Below are positions 1 through 5,267 of a DNA stretch of 5,267 nucleotides, piece after piece. The notes under the pieces were generated by a model. That model did no database searches, was not told the DNA's origin, and saw only the letters and a program-made list of their open reading frames with translations. This stretch comes from Phycisphaerales bacterium. Its GTDB lineage: Bacteria > Planctomycetota > Phycisphaerae > Sedimentisphaerales > Anaerobacaceae. The position numbers and the translations under genes are program-made. The stretch spans positions 1 through 5,267 of the forward strand of contig DSDB01000261.1 of the NCBI GenBank assembly GCA_011057845.1. The letters are read 5' to 3'. Within the stretch, counting starts at the first letter, position 1, and each line of letters opens with the position of its first letter.

Positions 1-225
1 ATTATGTACATGCTGTTGTTTCGCGGTCCGCGAAAGCAGCAGCAGAAGCATAAGGAAATGGTCCAGACACTGGCCAAGAATGACAAGGTCAGGACTATCG
101 GGGGCATCATCGGAACCGTCGTGGACATCAAGGATGACGAAGTCGTCCTCAAGGTGGACGAATCGAGCAATACGAAGATACGCGTTGTCGCCAGCGCTAT
201 CGGAAAGAACCTGTCAAAGGAGTAG
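1..225 (+). CDS. yajC: YajC, preprotein translocase accessory subunit (5' end missing)
   Basis: This is the C-terminal 74 codons of YajC, the small single-span inner-membrane protein that associates with SecDF beside the SecYEG channel. The reading frame is open from the first base, so the true start lies outside the window. What remains begins with the end of the membrane segment (IMYMLLF), then a basic stretch rich in Arg, Lys and Gln, where most YajC proteins have an RPQQK-like sequence. The conserved cytosolic core follows: MVQTLAKNDKVRTIGGIIG at visible codons 20-38 matches the family pattern of a LxxGDxVxTxGGxxG turn, with Asn replacing the usual Gly before Asp. Short beta strands (VVDIKDDEVVLKV) and a conserved AI near the end complete the domain. 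The gene lies 54 bp before secDF, the usual yajC-secD-secF order, and is probably co-transcribed with it. The family assignment is firm; only the N-terminus is unknown. Confidence 0.93.
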   Translation: MMYMLLFRGPRKQQQKHKEMVQTLAKNDKVRTIGGIIGTVVDIKDDEVVLKVDESSNTKIRVVASAIGKNLSKE

Positions 226-266
226 CCGCCTTCCTGCCGCTCCTGCGACCGCCTTTTGCCATAACC

Positions 267-272
267 AGAGGA
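267..272 (+). promoter_or_regulatory. Ribosome binding site that decides the secDF start
   Basis: AGAGGA lies 7 bases before the ATG at 280, a good Shine-Dalgarno spacing. An in-frame GTG at 274 would extend the protein by two residues but sits only 1 base after this motif, too close for initiation. The ATG at 280 is therefore preferred. Confidence 0.7.
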
Positions 273-279
273 CGTGCAC

Positions 280-3200
280 ATGAACAAAAATCTGACGTGG
301 AAGTTGGTCCTGATCATATTCGTTACGGCGCTGGCGGCACTGAAGTTGTATCCGCCGGACAAGAAACTCAAGCCCGGCATCGACTTGGCCGGCGGCACCA
401 GCCTCATCTACGAAATCGACGCCCAGGGTCTCGATGATGATCAGCGGGATGGTCTGGCCGCGAGAATGATCACCGTCCTTCGCCGCCGCGTCGACCCGAC
501 GGACATCCAGAACCTCATCTGGCGTCCTCAGGGCGACACTCGCTTCGAGATTCAGATGCCCCTGGCCAGCACCGACACCCGGGAGAAGCGTCAGGCCTAC
601 GAGAACGCCCTCAACGAACTGCTCGAAAAGAATGTCAACCCCGCCCGGATATTGCGGTCCCTGCAGAAACCCGCCGACGAGCGCTCGGCTGAACTGGAGC
701 AACTTGCCGGCGGTGACCCGAACCGCGCCGACATACTCAACACCCTGGCGAAGGTCCATGACGAGCGAAAGATACTCCAGGACCTGCGCGACCGCCTGGA
801 CGAGGAGTTGGCCGAGGCCGCCCGCCGCATCACCGACGCCAATATCGACGTTTCCCGCATAGACGGCCACCGGGGCGAGTGGGCCAATCTTGACGACGAA
901 AAGCTCCGCACAACCGTCCAGACCTTCCTCGGCGACCCCAACGCCGCCGACGCTGATCCAAACAAGGCCGTGCTCATCGTCGAATACGTCAGGACTTATG
1001 CCCAGCGGACCTCCGCCGTCGACCAGTTGACGGACACACAGACCGGCAAGAACCGTCAGTACCGCGAGGCCCGGCAGAAACTCGACAACCTTATCCTCAG
1101 CGAGGATCAGATTGAGAGCGTCCTGGAACTCGACGCCAAAGACCCTCTCCGGCGACAGGGCATTGAGAAGCTGATGGCCCAGTTCCCGGAACGCAGGGAC
1201 GTCATCCAGAAGGTCGTCGTTGCCTATGATGCATACCGTCCCTACCAGGGCCGCCTCGACGACCCCCGCGACCTGCAGCGTATGCTCAAGGGCGCCGGAA
1301 TCCTGGAATTCCGCATCCTTCCCACCCAGGGGCACCCGGATGTGGATATGGACGCCATGCGACGCTATCAGGAACTTCTGAAGGAAAAGGGACCCACCTA
1401 CGCATCGGACAGCAAATACGTCTGGTGTGAGATCGAGAAGCCCGGCGAAGGCGGCCGCGGCTGGCGGGCGCGCGACGCCCAGGAGAACGAGACCATCACC
1501 GGCGAGTTCGGCGGCAAATGGTATGTCCTGGCCTCCAACAGTCCGAAAGAGTGCCTGCTCCACGGCGCCGGCACACAACCGTGGAAGCTCGAGAAGGCCC
1601 ATCCGTCGAACGACCAGATGGGCCGCCGCGCCATCTCCTTCTACCTTGATCCCCGCGGCGGCAGGCTCTTCTCGGCCGTCACCGGAGAGAACATCGGACG
1701 GCCCCTCTGCATCCTCCTGGACAACCTGGCCATCTCCGCACCGACCGTCCAGTCCAAGATTTCCCAGGACGGTCAGATCACCGGCGCCTTCTCGCAGGAA
1801 GAAGTTGACGACATGGTCAACAAGCTCAACGCCGGCTCCCTGCCCGCCCGGTTGATTGAGCAGCCCATCTCGGTCAACACCATCGGCCCGTCCATCGGCG
1901 CCGACAACGCCCGACAGGGCATCCGGGCCGGCTACATCGGCCTTGCCGTTGTGGTCGCGATCATGCTGGGATACTACCTGCTGGCGGGCGGTGTCGCCGA
2001 CGTCGCGCTGCTGCTGAACGTCTTGTTCATCCTGGCGGTTATGGCGGGATTGCGGGCCACGTTCACCCTGCCGGGCATCGCCGGTATCATCCTGACCATC
2101 GGTATGAGCGTCGACGCCAACGTCCTGATCTTCGAACGCATCCGCGAGGAGCAGATGAAGGGTTCGTCCCTGCGAGTCGCCATAGGCAACGGCTATCAGC
2201 GGGCGCTCTGGACGATTATCGACGCCAACGTCACCACCTTCCTCACCGCTGCCATCCTGTATTTCGTGGCCTCCGAAGAAATCAAAGGCTTCGCCATCGT
2301 GCTCATGATCGGTATCGCGTCGAGCATGGTCACGGCCCTGTTCGTCACGCGCGTCATCTTTGACGTGCTGCTGTCTCGGGGTATCGTCAAGGATCGACTG
2401 CTCATGCTCCAGCTCATCCACAGGCCCAATATCAACTGGATGGGTCTGCGACCCCTTTTCCTGACGGTCTCGCTGACTCTTGTGGCCGCCGGCCTGTTTA
2501 CGTTCTTCACCCGCGACGATACCCGCAACAGCAAGTACGACATCGAGTTCACCGGCGGCACCAGCGTTCAGATCACCCTCAAGGAAGGCGTCGGTCTGAA
2601 CCGCGAAGACGTCGAGAAACGCATTCAGAAAGTCGGCATAGACCAGAAGAACGCGCTGGCCTCGGCCAACGTCTACAGCGTCGGCAAGACCGGCCGGCAA
2701 TTCGAAATCAACACAACCGAGACGAACAAGATACGGCTCACGACGATACTGGGACCCGGCGTCGCCATGACCGCCAGCGACGTGACGGCCGCCATTGTCA
2801 AGGCCCAGACCGACCTCAAAACCAACCTGGGCAAACTCGTTGTCACGCAGGATCCCGCCAATCCAAGGGCCTTCACCATCGAGACCAGCCAGATGAGCCA
2901 GTCCGCCGTGCAGGCCGTCCTCGCCGCCGCCCTGCCGGGGGCCGAGGTCTCCGATCCCGAAGTCAACGAGGTCGTCAACGACGCCATTCGCGGCGCCTTT
3001 GCCGATGAACTCGAGGTCCAGCAGGACCTCCAGCCACGGATTGTCTCCGCCGAGAGGATCTCCGGAGAAATCGTCGACACCTATCCCGAACTGGCCGACT
3101 ACCTCAGCGGCGTCAAGATTCTCTGCGAGCTCGGACGCCCCGCCTCCGCCGATGAGATTCAGCGGCGGTTCAAAGACCTGCACTTCAAGCCCGACACAAG

Positions 3201-3996
3201 GAACCTCAAATGGTATACTTATGAGATCGTCGACGACCGCTTCAATCCCATTGTCGACCCCAACCGCAACCTCAGCACTTTTGGGTACGTCAGCGTCGAG
3301 CCGGAAGCGGCCTTCCGGGAGTTGACGCCCGACGAATGGAGCCGCTTCGTCGAAAACGAAAAGACCAAGGTCGTCGCCGCCGCGGAACTTGAGGCAACGC
3401 TGCCGCGCGTCCGACAGTTCGACCCATCCATCGGCTCCGAGCAGAAGACCCGTGCCTTGATCGCCATCTTCCTGTCCCTGGTGGTCATCGTCGGCTACAT
3501 CTGGGTCCGCTTCGGTAACGTCCGCTACGGACTGGCCGCCATCGTCGCCCTCGTCCATGATGTTTCTATTACGCTGGGCGTCATTGTCGCCTGCACGTAC
3601 ATAGCCAGCGGGCCCGTCGGAAAGATGCTGCTCATCGGCGACTTCAAGATCAATCTGGCCATCGTTGCGGCTTTTCTGACACTCATCGGCTACTCCCTGA
3701 ACGACACCATTATCGTCTTCGACCGAATCCGTGAGAACCGCCGAAAGGCCCAGCTCAATCCGCAGACGATCACCAACAGCATCAACCAGACGATCTCTCG
3801 AACCATCATGACGTCGTTCACGACATTCATTGTGGTCCTGATTATGTACATCTTCGGCGGCGACAACCTTCGGGGCTTCACGTTTGCCATCGGCTTCGGC
3901 GTTATTATTGGAACGTACTCGTCCATCGCTATCGCCTCTCCGATCCTGCTGATCGGGACCGGCGGCTCGGCAACGGCCAAGACCGCCAAGTCCTGA
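280..3996 (+). CDS. secDF: SecD-SecF fusion protein, protein translocase accessory subunit
   Basis: A 1,238-residue RND-type membrane protein that uses the proton-motive force to help pull exported proteins out of SecYEG. Residues 1-700 are SecD: TM1 at 7-24, the P1 signature GIDLAGG at 33-39, the P1 base (NIGRPLCILLDNLAISAP), and TM2-6 at about 550-691. TM4 carries GMSVDANVLIFER (608-620), where Asp612 matches the essential E. coli SecD Asp519. SecF follows without a break: TM7 at about 725-743, DIEFTGG at 754-760, and TM8-12 from about 1059 to 1224. GYSLNDTIIVFDR holds Asp1142 and ISRT holds Arg1174, matching E. coli SecF Asp213 and Arg247. All the proton-relay residues I can place are present. 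E. coli SecD and SecF are separate and total roughly 940 residues. The excess here lies mostly in insertions at about 98-325 (P1) and 825-1030 (P4). The protein ends in a short Ser/Thr/Ala/Lys tail. Identification is very secure. Confidence 0.97.
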   Translation: MNKNLTWKLVLIIFVTALAALKLYPPDKKLKPGIDLAGGTSLIYEIDAQGLDDDQRDGLAARMITVLRRRVDPTDIQNLIWRPQGDTRFEIQMPLASTDTREKRQAYENALNELLEKNVNPARILRSLQKPADERSAELEQLAGGDPNRADILNTLAKVHDERKILQDLRDRLDEELAEAARRITDANIDVSRIDGHRGEWANLDDEKLRTTVQTFLGDPNAADADPNKAVLIVEYVRTYAQRTSAVDQLTDTQTGKNRQYREARQKLDNLILSEDQIESVLELDAKDPLRRQGIEKLMAQFPERRDVIQKVVVAYDAYRPYQGRLDDPRDLQRMLKGAGILEFRILPTQGHPDVDMDAMRRYQELLKEKGPTYASDSKYVWCEIEKPGEGGRGWRARDAQENETITGEFGGKWYVLASNSPKECLLHGAGTQPWKLEKAHPSNDQMGRRAISFYLDPRGGRLFSAVTGENIGRPLCILLDNLAISAPTVQSKISQDGQITGAFSQEEVDDMVNKLNAGSLPARLIEQPISVNTIGPSIGADNARQGIRAGYIGLAVVVAIMLGYYLLAGGVADVALLLNVLFILAVMAGLRATFTLPGIAGIILTIGMSVDANVLIFERIREEQMKGSSLRVAIGNGYQRALWTIIDANVTTFLTAAILYFVASEEIKGFAIVLMIGIASSMVTALFVTRVIFDVLLSRGIVKDRLLMLQLIHRPNINWMGLRPLFLTVSLTLVAAGLFTFFTRDDTRNSKYDIEFTGGTSVQITLKEGVGLNREDVEKRIQKVGIDQKNALASANVYSVGKTGRQFEINTTETNKIRLTTILGPGVAMTASDVTAAIVKAQTDLKTNLGKLVVTQDPANPRAFTIETSQMSQSAVQAVLAAALPGAEVSDPEVNEVVNDAIRGAFADELEVQQDLQPRIVSAERISGEIVDTYPELADYLSGVKILCELGRPASADEIQRRFKDLHFKPDTRNLKWYTYEIVDDRFNPIVDPNRNLSTFGYVSVEPEAAFRELTPDEWSRFVENEKTKVVAAAELEATLPRVRQFDPSIGSEQKTRALIAIFLSLVVIVGYIWVRFGNVRYGLAAIVALVHDVSITLGVIVACTYIASGPVGKMLLIGDFKINLAIVAAFLTLIGYSLNDTIIVFDRIRENRRKAQLNPQTITNSINQTISRTIMTSFTTFIVVLIMYIFGGDNLRGFTFAIGFGVIIGTYSSIAIASPILLIGTGGSATAKTAKS

Positions 3997-4009
3997 CCGC
4001 GGCCGGGCG

Positions 4010-4033
4010 GAACCGGCGGCTTCGAACCGGCGG
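4010..4033 (+). repeat. Short direct repeat in the secDF-LysM gap
   Basis: GAACCGGCGG occurs twice, at 4010-4019 and 4024-4033, on a 14-base period just after the secDF stop. In such GC-rich DNA a 10-base repeat could arise by chance, and no function is assigned. Confidence 0.4.
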
Positions 4034-4065
4034 ATGGCTCCGGTGGATGTGATGCGCCCATCCGC
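4030..4065 (+). promoter_or_regulatory. Inverted repeat ahead of the LysM gene, possible leader hairpin
   Basis: GCGGATGG at 4030-4037 is perfectly complementary to CCATCCGC at 4058-4065, with a 20-base loop. The same right arm can instead pair with GGATG at 4045-4049, giving a smaller hairpin with a 9-base loop, so the two structures exclude each other. The right arm ends 12 bases before the LysM start codon and just before its weak AGG ribosome binding site. No run of T follows, so it is not a standard intrinsic terminator for secDF. A role in mRNA stability or translation is only inferred. Confidence 0.4.
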
Positions 4066-4077
4066 AACAGGCAAGCC

Positions 4078-4476
4078 ATGCACAGAGACTTCAAGATAGG
4101 AATGGCTGTCGGGCTGGTTTGCGTCGGCGGTATGGTTGTCTGGATCACCACGCGACCCAGCCTCAGCGCCCGTAACCTCGCCGGCCGGGCCGCTGAATCC
4201 CGCATTTCAACCACACCGGATCGGCCAATACAGCCGCCACCTGGGCAGACGTCTCGAACGCCCCCTACCCAGACAACAACGCCCTCCTCAACTGCGCAAC
4301 CGCCTGCGCAGACGCCTGTCCGCACTCATATCGTTCGAAACAACGAGACCCTCTCGCAGATCGCTACCCAGTACTACGGCTCGCCCACCAAGTGGCGTCA
4401 GATATTTGACGCCAATCGCGATGTCGTCAAGAACCCCGACAGCGTCAAACCGGGCACACGGCTGGTCATTCCCTGA
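4078..4476 (+). CDS. Small membrane-anchored LysM-domain protein
   Basis: A 132-residue envelope protein. Residues 1-6 are short and polar, 7-24 form one hydrophobic segment (KIGMAVGLVCVGGMVVWI), and 43-81 form a low-complexity linker rich in Pro, Thr and Gln. Residues 83-132 are a single LysM domain: it opens with THIVRNNETLSQIATQYYG, continues through WRQIFDANRD, and closes with VKPGTRLVIP at the very C-terminus. LysM domains bind N-acetylglucosamine polymers such as peptidoglycan, so the likely role is to tether something to, or sense, the cell wall from the outer face of the inner membrane. Cys15 is not in a good lipobox (Val precedes it) and no clear signal-peptidase site is seen, so an uncleaved anchor is favoured. 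No catalytic domain is present. The gene is 81 bp after secDF and could share its transcript. The ATG at 4078 has only a weak AGG ahead of it. The domain is clear; the physiological role is unknown. Confidence 0.9.
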   Translation: MHRDFKIGMAVGLVCVGGMVVWITTRPSLSARNLAGRAAESRISTTPDRPIQPPPGQTSRTPPTQTTTPSSTAQPPAQTPVRTHIVRNNETLSQIATQYYGSPTKWRQIFDANRDVVKNPDSVKPGTRLVIP

Positions 4477-4495
4477 GCATCCGACCTTCAGGAAT
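4468..4495. terminator. Stem-loop spanning the two convergent stop codons, candidate bidirectional terminator
   Basis: ATTCCCTGA at 4468-4476 can pair with TCAGGAAT at 4488-4495, giving 8 base pairs with one bulged C. The loop is exactly the 11-base intergenic gap, and the TGA stop of the LysM gene pairs with the stop of pgl. The position is where convergent genes need termination, but neither side has a T-rich tract, so it is not a standard intrinsic terminator. Function is inferred from position and pairing only. Confidence 0.4.
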
Positions 4496-5237
4496 CAAGC
4501 CGGCTTGCCGCCTGTCGGTCGATAAGCCAGACAACCCGTTCCAGCACCGGCCACACCACGGCAATAGGGTATTGTTGCTCGTCCGCCGGACCATTCAGCA
4601 CTCTCGCCAGGGTCGTCGCCTTTTCGGCACCCGTAATCATGACGATGATCGACCCGCCGGCCCGCAGGACCGGCCCGGTCAGTGTAATCCGCCGAAATCC
4701 CGCCGCTTCCGGGACGGCACGGACCCATGCCTCGCCATGCAGCGACTGAACATCGCCGGGAAAGATTGAAGATGTGTGGCCTTCGGCACCCATACCAAGC
4801 AGAATCAGGTCAAATTGCGGCGTCCGGTCGGGTCCTACGGCGAACTCCCCGCGCAACACCCTCTCGTACTCTGCCGCGCCAGCCTCGGGAGTCGTGCCGC
4901 TGGTCGGAATCGGATGCACATTGCCCGGCGGAACCGGCACCCGACCCAGAAGGCCCTCTACGGCAAGCCGGTAGTTGCTGTGGGGCGAGTCGTGCGGCGC
5001 CCATCGCTCGTCCGCCCAGAATAGATGGGTCCGCTTCCACGGCAGCGCCGCGCCCGTCTGCGACTGCCCCAACGACGCGAAAAACCGCCCTCCGGCCCGT
5101 CCTCCGGAGACGGCCGCCCGAAATACCCCCCTATCGCGGACGGCGTCTTCGCAACACACCGCAAACATCTCCACCGCCCGATGCGCCACGGCATCGGCAT
5201 CGGCCAGTATCTCTATATGGGCCTGCTGGCGACTCAT
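4488..5237 (-). CDS. pgl: 6-phosphogluconolactonase (DevB/SOL type)
   Basis: A 249-residue cytosolic enzyme that hydrolyses 6-phosphoglucono-lactone to 6-phosphogluconate, the second step of the oxidative pentose phosphate pathway, and also of the Entner-Doudoroff route where glucose is oxidised via NADP. The length is normal for the family. Motifs in order are AAVSGGRAGG at 41-50 (the phosphate-binding turn), HLFWADERWAP at 71-81 with DER at 76-78, SPHSNY at 84-89, and FDLILLGMGAEGHTSSIFPG at 142-161. His154 in that last motif is the expected catalytic residue. ITGAEKA (201-207) and the C-terminal YPIAVVWP to WLIDRQAA stretch are also typical. Two family positions differ: the usual SGGSTP is SGGRAG, and the usual GPDGHTASLFP is GAEGHTSSIFP. 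The ATG at 5237 is the first start after an in-frame stop at 5256-5258 and has GGAG 10 bases upstream. The gene is convergent with the LysM gene. Family membership is firm; the glucosamine-6-phosphate isomerase relatives are less likely given the DER and GHT context. Confidence 0.93.
   Translation of the reverse strand: MSRQQAHIEILADADAVAHRAVEMFAVCCEDAVRDRGVFRAAVSGGRAGGRFFASLGQSQTGAALPWKRTHLFWADERWAPHDSPHSNYRLAVEGLLGRVPVPPGNVHPIPTSGTTPEAGAAEYERVLRGEFAVGPDRTPQFDLILLGMGAEGHTSSIFPGDVQSLHGEAWVRAVPEAAGFRRITLTGPVLRAGGSIIVMITGAEKATTLARVLNGPADEQQYPIAVVWPVLERVVWLIDRQAASRLDS
4496..4507. repeat. 12-base perfect palindrome at the 3' end of pgl
   Basis: CAAGCCGGCTTG is its own reverse complement and directly abuts the stop-codon stem-loop at 4468-4495. 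It lies inside the last codons of pgl. It could be a protein-binding dyad or chance in GC-rich DNA; as a hairpin it would have only a 4-base stem. Confidence 0.35.
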
Positions 5238-5267
5238 CCTGACATGGCTCCGGAATCAGGCGTCATG
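5234..5267 (-). CDS. Possible 3' end of a gene upstream of pgl (partial)
   Basis: On the minus strand a frame is open from the window edge and ends in a TGA at 5234-5236 that overlaps the pgl ATG as ATGA. The visible residues are MTPDSGAMSG. A four-base stop-start overlap is typical of translationally coupled genes in an operon, and the other two minus-strand frames are closed by stops in this stretch. Only eleven codons are visible, so this could be chance. A pentose phosphate gene such as zwf would be a natural upstream neighbour of pgl, but the residues do not identify any family. Confidence 0.35.
   Translation of the reverse strand, partial: MTPDSGAMSG
5248..5251 (-). promoter_or_regulatory. 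Likely ribosome binding site of pgl
   Basis: On the minus strand GGAG lies 10 bases before the ATG at 5237, slightly long but usable. It falls inside the possible upstream reading frame, consistent with coupled translation. An AGG directly touching the ATG is too close to serve. Confidence 0.4.

Noticed and set aside
226..279. Possible promoter or terminator between yajC and secDF
   Set aside because: The 54-base gap shows only a ribosome binding site and pyrimidine-rich sequence with a short TCCTGC repeat. No hairpin with a T tract and no convincing -35/-10 pair was seen.
1..3851. ATTATGTACAT present at 1-11 and again at 3841-3851
   Set aside because: Both encode IMY within hydrophobic membrane segments of unrelated genes. 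An 11-base match without flanking similarity is best taken as chance.
214..4083. A 1,289-codon open frame antisense to the whole of secDF
   Set aside because: Its codons are exact reverse complements of secDF codons, so it stays open merely because secDF uses no TTA, CTA or TCA, which are rare in GC-rich genomes. Its translation is low in recognisable domains, and the sense strand encodes an unmistakable SecDF.
4078..4170. LysM protein as a lipoprotein with Cys15
   Set aside because: The residue before Cys15 is Val, whereas a lipobox needs Gly, Ala or Ser there, and the Cys lies in the middle of the hydrophobic segment.
3690..4325. A 211-codon minus-strand frame over the end of secDF and the start of the LysM gene
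   Set aside because: It overlaps two well-supported plus-strand genes and its translation shows no family features.
4727..5242. A 171-codon plus-strand frame opposite pgl
   Set aside because: It is antisense to a clear 6-phosphogluconolactonase and is rich in Arg, Pro and Ser, as expected of a shadow frame in GC-rich DNA.

Overview
This GC-rich window reads as ordinary bacterial chromosome with a complete Sec-accessory locus. Left to right it holds the 3' end of yajC, a single very long gene encoding a SecD-SecF fusion, a small membrane-anchored LysM protein, and, convergent to these on the minus strand, a 6-phosphogluconolactonase gene (pgl). A few codons of another minus-strand frame at the right edge may be the end of a gene upstream of pgl. 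No tRNA, rRNA, mobile element, CRISPR array or phage-like gene was seen.

The three plus-strand genes concern the cell envelope. YajC is the small single-span partner of SecDF. SecDF sits beside the SecYEG channel and uses the proton-motive force to help complete export of proteins. The LysM protein, 81 bp downstream, has an N-terminal membrane anchor, a Pro/Thr-rich linker and one C-terminal LysM domain that probably binds peptidoglycan. The minus-strand gene is cytosolic and belongs to the oxidative pentose phosphate pathway. Its stop codon lies only 11 bp from that of the LysM gene, so the two units converge tightly.

The organism cannot be fixed from the sequence alone. A fused SecDF of more than 1,200 residues with large insertions in both periplasmic domains, together with a short anchored LysM protein, resembles what I recall of Planctomycetota, perhaps a Phycisphaerae-like lineage. 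This is an inference.

I see no convincing new multi-gene system. The points that deserve a second look are the two roughly 200-residue insertions in the SecD and SecF periplasmic domains, a stem that pairs the two convergent stop codons, overlapping alternative hairpins ahead of the LysM start, an ATGA overlap at the pgl start, and a changed SGG motif in Pgl. The short gaps at 226-279 and 3997-4077 hold no recognisable promoter; no gene-free stretch exceeds 300 bases.
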